Below, piece by piece: positions 37,317-45,629 of a DNA stretch of 64,000 bases (position 1 is its first letter; each line of letters starts with the position of its first letter). Position numbers and translations under genes: made by a program. The DNA lies in contig NZDE01000013.1 of NCBI GenBank assembly GCA_002690045.1, positions 62,001-126,000 on the forward strand, written 5' to 3'. The notes beneath the pieces were generated by a model. That model did no database searches and had not been told where the DNA came from. It was given only the letters and a program-made list of their open reading frames with translations. This stretch comes from Alphaproteobacteria bacterium (lineage in GTDB: Bacteria; Pseudomonadota; Alphaproteobacteria; Micavibrionales; Micavibrionaceae).

Positions 37317-38240
37317 TTAGCGAATAAGAATATGGCTTCCACTTTGTTTAAGCGCTGGTTTACTTGCTTCAATACGCTCACCGCTATCCATAAAGGCGCG
37401 GGCGCGTTCGATCAGACCTTGGTTCATATATGTATCAAAGCTTTCAATATCTTTTGTGCGCCAGTTACAGACACGGAGGGCTGATGAGCCATCATAGCCT
37501 TCCTGCGTATGAATGGCATTTTGTTCAAAATCAATAAGCAGTCGTTTTCTCAATAAATAATCACTACCCTTGTAGTTCTTGAATAGCCCGTTTGGCATGT
37601 ATTGCGAAGCCTTTACATAGAAAATATGACTTAAAGCGGCGGTTTGATCGTCAAGGCGGACGAATTTACCTGATTCAAATTCTTGTATCGCATAATGTAC
37701 GAATGCACTGTAGTTTGATGATGTTGATTGTTTTTCGCCATTAAAATATGTCTGATAATCTAGGCCGTTTTCGAGAAGCTTTACTGTGATGTCTTTGTTG
37801 TCATCTGTTGTATAGAATAATGCAGATAGGTCGTTGTTGTCTTGCGCATTTAGGTCTGCGTCCAGATTGATAATATTTTCAAAAAGCGGCCATTCAAAAA
37901 TCGCTATCTTGGCATCAATACGTTGTCCGTCTTCGGTATAGTCATGAAGTTTTGCATTTTTGTCTTGGTTGTACTTCATTAATATCATTAATGGAGTTGC
38001 ACCATTTGCGCTCCAAAAATTTGCGCCGCGTTCAGGTTTGGTTTCATTTGTGTAGCGTCTTTCTAACTGGTCTGGGTTATTTTCCAAAAAATTTGTGATA
38101 ATGGCGGTCGCGTTTTCAGGCTCTTTAAGGATGCAATATTCAATAACATCGTAAATATTATCCATGTTAAATGTACGTGGCTTTGGCGGTGGTGGTGGCG
38201 GTGCTTGTTCTTTTTTGCCGATCAATCCGAATATTGCCAT
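37317..38240 (-). CDS. Diverged ankyrin-like protein at the end of the array
   Basis: 307 aa. The N-terminus is a short leader (MAIFGLIGKKE) and a run of prolines, followed by weak ankyrin-like repeats (GATPLMILMKYNQDKNAKL, DADLNAQDNNDLSALFYT). The C-terminal module of the upstream paralogues is not present in recognisable form, although GKFVRLDD recalls its first strand. ATG 38240 has AAGGAAG upstream. It lies 102 bases after the secreted-protein gene, so it may have its own promoter. Confidence 0.7.
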   Translation of the reverse strand: MAIFGLIGKKEQAPPPPPPKPRTFNMDNIYDVIEYCILKEPENATAIITNFLENNPDQLERRYTNETKPERGANFWSANGATPLMILMKYNQDKNAKLHDYTEDGQRIDAKIAIFEWPLFENIINLDADLNAQDNNDLSALFYTTDDNKDITVKLLENGLDYQTYFNGEKQSTSSNYSAFVHYAIQEFESGKFVRLDDQTAALSHIFYVKASQYMPNGLFKNYKGSDYLLRKRLLIDFEQNAIHTQEGYDGSSALRVCNWRTKDIESFDTYMNQGLIERARAFMDSGERIEASKPALKQSGSHILIR

Positions 38241-38342
38241 CTTTATCTTCCTTGCGCCTATGTTTAATAAAACCAATGAAATTTACATAAACACAACCTT
38301 TAAGTCAAGGAAATACTGTGCACATGCCGCCCGCGCGGCATA

Positions 38343-38915
38343 TTATTCGTAAACGTCTTCACAGGGGCGGGCGTTTTCGCCGCTACCACAATATTCGCCA
38401 AAATCTGCGGCGTTATAAGGCGGCGTATTAAGCCAGTATGTAGGGGCAGGTTGAATGGTATCAGCGCATTTTAATTCAGGGAATGGCCAGTTATAGACTT
38501 TGATCTTATATGGCCCATCAATGCCCTTGCGGCGGATGGCCTCACCTGAAAATCTGAATTTTATGCTGTGCTGTTCGTTTTCTGCGTCCGTCACGAACAT
38601 TAATGATGGGGCATTCACAGGTGATGCGTATTCGAAATAGGGCTGGCTTGTGATGTGTTTATCTTCTGCGCTTAACAGTCCCACATGAATATTATATGGG
38701 CCAATGCATTTGCTTTCTAAATCCAATCGCACGGTTATGGCCGTAAACTTGTCTTTATGCGTTTGGCCATTCCACATCGTTTTATCCGTGGAAATAGTCG
38801 TGCTTAATATGTTGAATGCGAGCATATTTTCTGCTGTATCTTGCGCCAAAACTGGCGCGGCGGATAAGGTTGTAAGCATCAAGGCCGTGCAAAATATGTT
38901 CTGTATTTTATTCAT
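38343..38915 (-). CDS. Secreted hypothetical protein within the ankyrin operon
   Basis: 190 aa. A clear signal peptide (MNKIQNIFCTALMLTTLSAA, cleavage after VLA) is followed by a beta-rich domain containing FSGEAIRRKGIDGPYKIKV. A four-cysteine C-terminus ends YCGSGENARPCEDVYE. It starts only four bases after the last array gene's stop with no clear ribosome site, so it is probably translated by reinitiation. Family uncertain; the IDGPY pattern recurs in bacterial exported proteins. Confidence 0.65.
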   Translation of the reverse strand: MNKIQNIFCTALMLTTLSAAPVLAQDTAENMLAFNILSTTISTDKTMWNGQTHKDKFTAITVRLDLESKCIGPYNIHVGLLSAEDKHITSQPYFEYASPVNAPSLMFVTDAENEQHSIKFRFSGEAIRRKGIDGPYKIKVYNWPFPELKCADTIQPAPTYWLNTPPYNAADFGEYCGSGENARPCEDVYE

Positions 38916-38919
38916 CTTA

Positions 38920-39603
38920 TTACTTTATTACAGATGGCGGTTTATATCCATGTAAATTGCCATCGTGTTCTTCTAAAAATTTAGCCGCTTGACTTAATTG
39001 GTGTGGGTTAGCTGTTTGGTTGAATAGTTGCATATAGCTGCTTTGCCCGTCATTATCCTTGGTTTTGCGTGTGATGGTTTTATCGGCAAAGTTAAAATAG
39101 GTCGTGAATGTTGTTTCGGTTTCTTCGGCGACATCGGTATAGGACACGATGTGGTCGTTTTCTCTTATAAAGACATGCACGGTTTGTCCAGCGATCTGCT
39201 CTTTGACATAGCTTGGGTTAATTAGTGTTTGTATGGTTTTATTGCTTGTGTAGTGTTCGGCACTATACCCGTATTTTGTCCTTGCGTCTCTATCAACATC
39301 TGTTTCCAAAACAATATTGACCATGTCAATATCATTAGTCATAGCGGCAGTATGTAATATGCTTCTTTTGTAGTTGTCGCGCGCATGAACATTTGCGCCG
39401 AGTTTTATCAAACCGCGGACAATATCGTGTTTTTTGTGGTATATCGCATAGTGTAAAGGCGTGATCTTCTTTCTTTTTGCATATCCTGACCCAACAGATG
39501 TTAGGGCTTCTAATTGTTTTGGGTTTTCAGCAAGATGGGTTTTAACTTGATTGAAGTCACCTTCATCAATGAGCTTAAAAATTTTTGCTTTTATAAGCGC
39601 CAT
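38920..39603 (-). CDS. Ankyrin-repeat protein, array copy 5
   Basis: 227 aa. About three ankyrin repeats follow an N-terminal helix (AKIFKLIDEGDFNQVKTHL), including ITPLHYAIYHKKHDIVRGLI and RSILHTAAMTNDIDMVNIVL. The C-terminal ~85 residues form the array's shared module: VSYTDVAEE, YFNFADKTIT, LSQAAKFLEEHDGNLHGY. No signal peptide, so cytoplasmic unless exported another way. AGGGG precedes the ATG, 11 bases after copy 4. Confidence 0.85.
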   Translation of the reverse strand: MALIKAKIFKLIDEGDFNQVKTHLAENPKQLEALTSVGSGYAKRKKITPLHYAIYHKKHDIVRGLIKLGANVHARDNYKRSILHTAAMTNDIDMVNIVLETDVDRDARTKYGYSAEHYTSNKTIQTLINPSYVKEQIAGQTVHVFIRENDHIVSYTDVAEETETTFTTYFNFADKTITRKTKDNDGQSSYMQLFNQTANPHQLSQAAKFLEEHDGNLHGYKPPSVIK

Positions 39604-39614
39604 ATTTGTTCCCC

Positions 39615-40442
39615 TTATTTAATTAATGTTGGCGTGTAGCCGCATAAATTACCATTTTTACTGTCCAAAAACTTGGTGGCGTTTTGTAGCTCAGTCTTGC
39701 TGATCGCTTCGTCAAAGCTTTTGGTTAGGGATTTGCCGGTGTTGTTGTATTGGTAAGATACCGTGCGCGCCTGAAAATTATAAAGCGCGGTTTCATCAAT
39801 ATTGGCAAGCTGCGCAAATGTTGAAACAGATACAAGAAAGTCGCCTTCCTGAATAAATTTACCTGATAACGCCTCTTTGATTTGAATTTGTATGTCTTTA
39901 TCCCTCGTACGGTTTTGTGGGAATTTACCATTTTTATTGCGTATAGTCGGGTCGGCATTATGGGCTAATAGGGTGTGTGCAACATTACTTCGATCATATG
40001 AAGCAGCTATATGCAGCGGAGTGTTTCCGTCCTCATCTTGTGCATTTGGGTCGAGACCTTGTGCAATAAGCAGTTCTATTAACTCTGTGTCCCAATACCT
40101 TGCAGCTAAGTGTAGCAGAGTCGAACCACTTTCTAATACGCAGTGACAGTCAACGCCGGCTTCGATAAGGAGTTTTACGCCTGATAGGTTTCTGCTGTTT
40201 ATTGCTGTTGCAATTGGCGGGTATCCCCATTTATTGGGGGTGTTTAACCCAGCATCATATTTAAGAAGTGTTTTTAAAGAAAGGTTGTAATAACAGGCGG
40301 CGGCATAACCTATAAGAAGGTTTTCATCGCTTTTGGTCGTCATCGTCAGGCATTCAGGATGCTTCTCTATATATGCTTCTAATTTTTCCTGATTGTCTTT
40401 TTCAATCAGCTTGAATATTTTCTTATTTCCAAAATTTAACAT
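39615..40442 (-). CDS. Ankyrin-repeat protein, array copy 4
   Basis: 275 aa. The longest clean repeat run in the array: about five ankyrin repeats (~30-190), for example STLLHLAARYWDTELIELLI and NTPLHIAASYDRSNVAHTLL. The shared C-terminal module follows: GKFIQEGDFLVSVSTFAQL, YNFQARTVSY, LQNATKFLDSKNGNLCGY. GGGAG precedes the ATG. It is 11 bases downstream of copy 3. Confidence 0.87.
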   Translation of the reverse strand: MLNFGNKKIFKLIEKDNQEKLEAYIEKHPECLTMTTKSDENLLIGYAAACYYNLSLKTLLKYDAGLNTPNKWGYPPIATAINSRNLSGVKLLIEAGVDCHCVLESGSTLLHLAARYWDTELIELLIAQGLDPNAQDEDGNTPLHIAASYDRSNVAHTLLAHNADPTIRNKNGKFPQNRTRDKDIQIQIKEALSGKFIQEGDFLVSVSTFAQLANIDETALYNFQARTVSYQYNNTGKSLTKSFDEAISKTELQNATKFLDSKNGNLCGYTPTLIK

Positions 40443-40453
40443 CTGGCATCTCC

Positions 40454-41086
40454 CTATATAATGGCTGGTATTTTATAGCCGCATAAATCGCCATTTTCTT
40501 TTTTCAAAAATTCTGCGGCCTGTTTTAATTGATATTGTTGTTTAAAGTCTTCGCGTGAATTGATTTGCCCGCTCATATCATGCGTGATGGTAATAATTTC
40601 GCGTGCCTTGAAATTGAATAGTTTTTTGATGCTTAATTGGCTGGCTTCGGCATAGTCGCTGATTGACACCATATAGGCAGATTCCTTGATGAATTTGCCA
40701 TTATTTTCTAAATCAAATATCATTCGGCATGATTCAGGCGCGTGCTCTTTGGCAGTTTTTCTGTAGGATGTTTTAATTGATGTATCTGCCCCAGCAAGGA
40801 TGAGGCGTTGCAAACAATATGCGCGGCCTTTCTTTGCTGCGCTTGATAAAGCAGTGTCGTGGTCCTTATCTTGTGCATCCAGATCTGCGCCAGATGTGAT
40901 TAGATAGTCCAGAATTTCATTCTTACCATGCCATGCTGCCCATATTAGGGGGGTGCATTTATAGTCTGTGCCAATAATGTTTAATGCTTCAGGATTATCT
41001 TTATGCCAGTTTTTGATATCATCCAGGTGGCCATTATCAATTAAATCAAAGATATCTTTTGCCGCGATCTTATTTTTCTTAAACAT
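40454..41086 (-). CDS. Ankyrin-repeat protein, array copy 3
   Basis: 210 aa. The N-terminal helix KDIFDLIDNGHLDDIKNW precedes about three ankyrin repeats (TPLIWAAWHGKNEILDYLI, TALSSAAKKGRAYCLQRLI). The shared C-terminal module is present: GKFIKESAYMVSISDYAEA, LFNFKAREIIT, LKQAAEFLKKENGDLCGY. AGGAAG precedes the ATG, 11 bases after copy 2. Confidence 0.86.
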   Translation of the reverse strand: MFKKNKIAAKDIFDLIDNGHLDDIKNWHKDNPEALNIIGTDYKCTPLIWAAWHGKNEILDYLITSGADLDAQDKDHDTALSSAAKKGRAYCLQRLILAGADTSIKTSYRKTAKEHAPESCRMIFDLENNGKFIKESAYMVSISDYAEASQLSIKKLFNFKAREIITITHDMSGQINSREDFKQQYQLKQAAEFLKKENGDLCGYKIPAII

Positions 41087-41097
41087 AAATGTGCTTC

Positions 41098-41997
41098 CTA
41101 TATAATCACGCGCTGTTGCCAGCTATATGTGTTGCCGCCCTGTGTTTCTAAATATTCTGCTGCGGCCTTTAACTGTTTTAGGCTCGCGGCATTTTTGAAG
41201 GCATTGACGCATTGTGCTTTGCCAGTGGGTTCAGTTGTGATGGTTGTGATCGTTTCATCGGAAAAATCGTAAATGATTTTCTGAATTGTTGCTGATGCTT
41301 CAAAGACCTTAGTGATGGATACGGCACTTTCGTTTTCTTGGACAAAGTTACCGGATTTTATATCTTCTGATAGCGTAGCTAAAGACTCATCTTGTTGCGT
41401 GTTCTGCGGCAAAGCGTCTATTTCTGAATCTACAATCCTTATGTATGTTGATTCTGATGTTTGAGAAGCTGTCTTTCCTGCATTATTTTTGATTGTTCTA
41501 TCTATGCCTGCAAGGAGTAGAGCTTTGTATACTGGGAGTCTAGAAAAGGATGCGGCTTTATGAAGTGCTGTATACCCATCTTTATTTTGTAAGTTAAGCT
41601 TAGCGCCATTCTTGATCAAACGCTTTAGTGTATTTAACTGGTTATTGTAGGCTGCGTAATGCAGTGCTGTATTGTTTGCGTGGCCACGGGCATTAATATC
41701 AACATCATCACGTGAGAGGAGCAGGGTTAGAAGCTCTTCATTACCTGTGGCCGCCGCGTGGTGAAGCGCGAGGTTATTATATGCATCTTCCTCATTGGGG
41801 TTTGCGCCGAGCTCTAAGAGTTTTTTGGCAAATTCGGTTTTCTTGTGCATTATCGTGTAAGAAAGTGGTGGGCGTTTGTCCGACCAAAAGCCAGAGCGTT
41901 CATTCAAACAATCAGGGTTGGCTTTTACGAACTCTTCTAATTCGTTGATTGTGCCGTTTTTAATGATTTTAAAAATGTCTCGTTCACTTTTAAACAT
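41098..41997 (-). CDS. Ankyrin-repeat protein, array copy 2
   Basis: 299 aa. About four ankyrin repeats (NLALHHAAATGNEELLTLLL, TALHYAAYNNQLNTLKRLI, TALHKAASFSRLPVYKALL) and a variable linker precede the shared C-terminal module. The module reads GNFVQENESAVSITKVFEA, IYDFSDETITTIT and LKAAAEYLETQGGNTYSW. Start ATG 41997 (MFKSERDIFKIIKNG) has AGAGGAA upstream; the longer frame to 42045 overlaps copy 1 and is rejected. It is 10 bases after copy 1. Confidence 0.86.
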   Translation of the reverse strand: MFKSERDIFKIIKNGTINELEEFVKANPDCLNERSGFWSDKRPPLSYTIMHKKTEFAKKLLELGANPNEEDAYNNLALHHAAATGNEELLTLLLSRDDVDINARGHANNTALHYAAYNNQLNTLKRLIKNGAKLNLQNKDGYTALHKAASFSRLPVYKALLLAGIDRTIKNNAGKTASQTSESTYIRIVDSEIDALPQNTQQDESLATLSEDIKSGNFVQENESAVSITKVFEASATIQKIIYDFSDETITTITTEPTGKAQCVNAFKNAASLKQLKAAAEYLETQGGNTYSWQQRVII

Positions 41998-42007
41998 GTT
42001 TTTTCCT

Positions 42008-42676
42008 CTATTGAATAAGCATTGGCTTCCAGCTACATGTGTCACCGTTTTTTTCTTGTAGATATTCCGCAGCAGCTTTTAGTTCTTTGGGGCTCGCGGC
42101 CTTATTAAACGGCACTACATGCGGCGCGGATTCTTTTGTACCTTGTAAATAGGTGACGGTTTGTGCCTTGAAGTTATAGACCGTGGTTAGGCTAAGCTTT
42201 GTTACTTCGGTGTGTTCGGTGATGGAGACAAGGTAATTTCCATCTTTACAGAATTTGCTATTATCGATCGATGTGTTGGTTTCGGAAACAAGTTCCTCAT
42301 TGGCTTTACGATGATTGATGAATAGCTGCTTAATGGAGTCGTTTTTTGCATTTTGCTCTGCGGTTAGCCCCCTGTTGTCTAAAATAGTGGTGTCTGCGCC
42401 AGCATTTAATAGTAACTTTACGCAGTCGTGATGACCGAAATGAGAAGAGAGAATAAGCGCATTACACATGTGTTTGTTCATGCAATCCAATTCGGCGTTG
42501 AATTCTAATAAAACTTGCAGCATATCGGCGCGGCCTTTAAATGCGGCGCGTGTGAGTGGTGTAGTATTGTCGCCGCCGCCTCTTTCATTCACTTTATCAG
42601 GGTTTTTCTGCAGAAAAGCGCGCAGCTGTTCTGGTGTGCCTTTATCGATGATTTTATATGCTGTCTTTTTAAACAT
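42008..42676 (-). CDS. Ankyrin-repeat protein, array copy 1 (operon head)
   Basis: 222 aa. Opening MFKKTAYKIIDKGTPEQLRA, then about three ankyrin repeats (TTPLTRAAFKGRADMLQVLL, NALILSSHFGHHDCVKLLL). The shared C-terminal module follows: GNYLVSITEHTEV, VYNFKAQTVTYL, LKAAAEYLQEKNGDTCSW. GGGAG lies seven bases ahead of the ATG. Directly upstream is a promoter with a perfect TTGACA box. No signal peptide. Function of the array unknown. Confidence 0.86.
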   Translation of the reverse strand: MFKKTAYKIIDKGTPEQLRAFLQKNPDKVNERGGGDNTTPLTRAAFKGRADMLQVLLEFNAELDCMNKHMCNALILSSHFGHHDCVKLLLNAGADTTILDNRGLTAEQNAKNDSIKQLFINHRKANEELVSETNTSIDNSKFCKDGNYLVSITEHTEVTKLSLTTVYNFKAQTVTYLQGTKESAPHVVPFNKAASPKELKAAAEYLQEKNGDTCSWKPMLIQ

Positions 42677-42704
42677 TATTGGGCTCCCATGAATTCAACT
42701 GGGC

Positions 42705-42732
42705 ATATTAAACATAATGGTAATTATGTCAA
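42705..42732 (-). promoter_or_regulatory. Promoter of the ankyrin array
   Basis: On the minus strand TTGACA (42732-42727) is followed after 16 bases by TAATAT (42710-42705). The predicted start is about 20 bases ahead of the first ATG. As the genes are 4-11 bases apart down to 38343, it can drive six genes. Confidence 0.5.
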
Positions 42733-42775
42733 GTTTTTATGTGGGGGCGTTTCTGTGCTTGGGGCAGGGGATGCC

Positions 42776-42803
42776 TTGATATTTCACACAATCGCGCCAT
42801 AAT
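42776..42803 (+). promoter_or_regulatory. Promoter of icd
   Basis: TTGATA (42776-42781) and CATAAT (42798-42803), 16 bases apart, match five of six bases in each box. Transcription would start near 42810, about 40 bases before icd. Confidence 0.45.
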
Positions 42804-42851
42804 AATTTTCACTATCCACCATTACGCATAAACAGGAAGGAACAGGGCGAA

Positions 42852-44075
42852 ATGAGCAAGATTAAAGTTGATAATCCGATCGTTGAAATTGATGGCGATG
42901 AAATGACGCGTATTATTTGGGACTTCATTAAAACGAAGTTGATTTTGCCTTATGTTGATGTGGATCTGAAATATTATGATTTGTCGATCCAATCTCGTGA
43001 TGCGACCGATGACCAGATCACGATTGATGCAGCAAACGCGATTAAAGAACACGGCGTTGGCGTTAAATGTGCAACGATTACCCCTGACGAAGGCCGCGTG
43101 GAAGAATTTGGCCTAAAGAAAATGTGGCGTTCCCCAAACGGGACAATCCGTAATATTATTGGCGGCACAGTTTTTCGTGAGCCGATTATTTGTGACAATG
43201 TACCGCGCTATGTGCCGGGCTGGACACAGCCAATTGTTATTGGTCGTCATGCTTTTGGTGACCAATACCGCGCGACAGATGTAAAAATCCCAGGTGCTGG
43301 GCGTTTGACTATGACTTACACACCAGAAGATGGTAGCGCGCCACAGGAAATGGAAATCTTTAACTTTGATGGCCCTGGCGTGGCAATGGGCATGTATAAC
43401 CTTGATGAAAGTATTAAAGGTTTTGCGCGCTCATGCTTTAACTATGGTTTGCAGCGTGGTTATCCCGTTTATATGTCGACGAAGAACACAATTTTGAAAG
43501 CCTATGATGGCCAGTTCAAAGATTTGTTCCAAGAAGTGTTTGATAATGAGTTCAAAGACAAGTTTGATGCGGCAGGTTTAACCTATGAACACCGCTTGAT
43601 TGATGACATGGTTGCCTGCGCCATTAAATGGAATGGCGGCTTTGTATGGGCATGTAAAAACTATGACGGCGATGTGCAGTCTGATATCGTAGCGCAGGGC
43701 TTTGGTTCTCTAGGTTTAATGACATCTGTTTTGATGACACCAGATGGCAAAACGGTAGAAGCCGAAGCTGCGCATGGAACAGTGACGCGTCACTTCCGCT
43801 TGCATGAACAAGGCAAAGAAACATCAACTAACCCGATAGCGTCTATATTCGCATGGACACGCGGCATGAAATATCGTGGTAAGTTTGATGACAATCAGCC
43901 ATTGATCGACTTTGCGGAGCGTCTAGAGCAGGTCTGTATCGATACAGTTGAAGCGGGCTTCATGACCAAAGACCTTGCGATCTTAGTTGGTAAAGATCAG
44001 CCATATCTAAATACACAAGCTTTTCTTGATAAGATTGTTGAGGGTCTAGAAGGCGCGATGCAGAAAGCGGTGTAA
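42852..44075 (+). CDS. icd: NADP-dependent isocitrate dehydrogenase
   Basis: 407 aa TCA-cycle enzyme producing 2-oxoglutarate and NADPH. It belongs to the homodimeric type II family shared by alphaproteobacteria and eukaryotes. The substrate block is [20 protein letters not shown], the metal-binding aspartates lie in [12 protein letters not shown] and [20 protein letters not shown], and [13 protein letters not shown] contacts the coenzyme. Length is as usual for the group. AAGGAA precedes the ATG. Confidence 0.97.
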   Translation: MSKIKVDNPIVEIDGDEMTRIIWDFIKTKLILPYVDVDLKYYDLSIQSRDATDDQITIDAANAIKEHGVGVKCATITPDEGRVEEFGLKKMWRSPNGTIRNIIGGTVFREPIICDNVPRYVPGWTQPIVIGRHAFGDQYRATDVKIPGAGRLTMTYTPEDGSAPQEMEIFNFDGPGVAMGMYNLDESIKGFARSCFNYGLQRGYPVYMSTKNTILKAYDGQFKDLFQEVFDNEFKDKFDAAGLTYEHRLIDDMVACAIKWNGGFVWACKNYDGDVQSDIVAQGFGSLGLMTSVLMTPDGKTVEAEAAHGTVTRHFRLHEQGKETSTNPIASIFAWTRGMKYRGKFDDNQPLIDFAERLEQVCIDTVEAGFMTKDLAILVGKDQPYLNTQAFLDKIVEGLEGAMQKAV

Positions 44076-44143
44076 ATTTTATTGACATAATGCATATCCT
44101 CCTGTATGCCCGCTATTTGGTGAGGTAATAGGAGGAATATGTT

Positions 44144-44653
44144 ATGTTTTTATACGATGCTCAAGCTGGTAGTTCATCCGCGAAATATGTTCGGATACGC
44201 GACCTTTTAAGTTATGAAATTAAACACAAATTTAATAAAAGCTTTTTAAATCAGCAGCTTGCAATAGTTTCTCTCGAAGAGGGAGGTCTCTTCGGACAGG
44301 ATTCGGAACATCTTTCGGCGGCTGATTTAACACAACTAATTCCTTGTATCAAAGATAATAATTCTTTTGTAGAGCTTCGCGGGGCTACATATTATACTGA
44401 TGCTGGATGTAAGGGCCTTTCTGAAAGCAACAGAAAGTTGGCATTACGTACGCTTGAAGAATCTCCTCTTCAGACTGTATTTATATAGAAATTTTCTATT
44501 AAAGACGTTGTCCCTAAAGAGGGGTATACAGAAATTTCGTTTAAGTCTGGTATTGGGGCTGGCTTTGGACGTTTTGACTGTGAATCGAGTGCTTTTGTTA
44601 TCTCACAAGATCCTATTGAAAAGGTTAAACAAACATTGGGCTTGGGGCGGTAA
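44144..44653 (+). pseudogene. Gene interrupted by in-frame amber codon
   Basis: A 114-codon ORF (MFLYDAQAGSSSAKYVRIRD) behind a good AGGAGG-like site ends in TAG at 44486-44488. The same frame then continues for 54 sense codons (SIKDVVPKEGYTEISFKSG, GRFDCESSAF) to TAA at 44651, directly before a terminator. The second part has sensible composition, so the gene was probably 169 codons before a nonsense mutation. If translated as is, only 114 residues are made. Family not recognised. Confidence 0.6.
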
Positions 44654-45035
44654 GTATTTTGGAAGATAATCAGTCTATATATATTTTATAAAGATACAAA
44701 AATGCGCGGTAAGTTTTACGGCGCATTTTTCTTGAATATATAGCCGATGATTTTTCTTCGTGTTGAGATTCATATCGATAACCCATTGTTATATGTCTGA
44801 TGATCCCTAGTGTGCGCACTTAATATACACAGTTAATTTTATAAATAATCAATGATTCGAGAACCGAATCTGCTTTCCAAACGTTTTTTTTATACACGAA
44901 CCAGCCATATTTGACTTACCCACAGCATAATAGGCTGTTTTAGGGCAAATGGTGGCGCTGTTAAGATTCCATTAATTATCGACAGGCAATGTGGAGTCAT
45001 AGCACAAGTTATACAGCCACGAAAGGGAGGCCAAC
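44654..45035. other. Intergenic region after the interrupted gene
   Basis: The first part holds a terminator (44699-44731). The rest is AT-rich and contains a 6-base inverted repeat GATTCG/CGAATC (44854-44870), which may be an operator. AAAGGGAGG just before 45036 is the ribosome site of the next gene. No other gene seen. Confidence 0.5.
44699..44731. terminator. Terminator after the interrupted gene
   Basis: AAAATGCGC and GCGCATTTT pair around a GGTAAGTTTTACG centre that itself can pair; T residues follow. Confidence 0.75.
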
Positions 45036-45506
45036 ATGACGAGCAAGACGATAAACAGCACAGTAAAAACAAATGACAACACAGTTACTTCTGCAGCGCG
45101 CGAAAGTGTCATTTTACCGCTACCGCCACAGGATTTAAAAGACAAGACAGATATGGAGATTTACGCACGTTTCATGCGTCACCTACGTTACGTCCCAAAC
45201 AGCCGTATGGAAGTAAAGGTTCTTTCAGCCATTCAGTTCACGGCAGATATGATGGATATACAAGACGCGCAAGTTGCACGCATATTGTTAGACCTAGGTC
45301 TACGTGCACCGCGCCTGTCATTTCCGAATGAGTTTTTGGAATTTGCGGATAACGCCCGCAGCCGCGATGCAACAGATTACGGTAGTGCAGGTGAAACATT
45401 GCAGGATTTATATGCCCACTGGGATGGGCTAGGTGAAGATAAATTCGCGGCGGCTAAACGTGAATACAGAACCCTAGATGAGGGCGTTATCACAAATACG
45501 CTATAA
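45036..45506 (+). CDS. Hypothetical protein, 156 aa
   Basis: Soluble helical protein; the first ~35 residues are Thr/Ser/Asn-rich and probably disordered. The rest is a compact domain (DMEIYARFMRHLRYVPNSRME, VARILLDLGLRAPRLSFP). A strong GGGAGG site and its own terminator suggest a single-gene transcript. No family recognised. Confidence 0.65.
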   Translation: MTSKTINSTVKTNDNTVTSAARESVILPLPPQDLKDKTDMEIYARFMRHLRYVPNSRMEVKVLSAIQFTADMMDIQDAQVARILLDLGLRAPRLSFPNEFLEFADNARSRDATDYGSAGETLQDLYAHWDGLGEDKFAAAKREYRTLDEGVITNTL

Positions 45507-45592
45507 GCACCGCTTGTTTATCTCTACTCGCCCAATATGGCGATAAAACAGAATAGTCCTTAGCTATTAATTACACCAGATAGCATAAACTC

Positions 45593-45629
45593 CCCCCGAT
45601 ATATCCTCCTATATCGGGGGTATTTTTTA
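45593..45629. terminator. Bidirectional terminator between the 156-aa gene and the PBP1A gene
   Basis: CCCCCGATATA (45593-45603) and TATATCGGGGG (45610-45620) form a perfect 11-base-pair hairpin, followed by a T run. It overlaps the 3' end of the convergent PBP gene by a few bases. Confidence 0.9.

Noticed and set aside
37317-42676. CRISPR or tandem DNA repeat array
   Set aside because: The repetition is at protein level (ankyrin repeats and paralogues); no short exact direct repeats with spacers were seen.
44486-44488. TAG used as a recoded amino acid codon
   Set aside because: Nothing suggests pyrrolysine use, and TAG serves as the ordinary stop of other genes here, such as array copy 3; a nonsense mutation is simpler.
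44400-44669. 89-codon ORF overlapping the interrupted gene
   Set aside because: It has no ribosome site and is Leu/Lys/Arg-rich as expected for a shifted frame; the frame of the 44144 gene has better composition on both sides of the stop.
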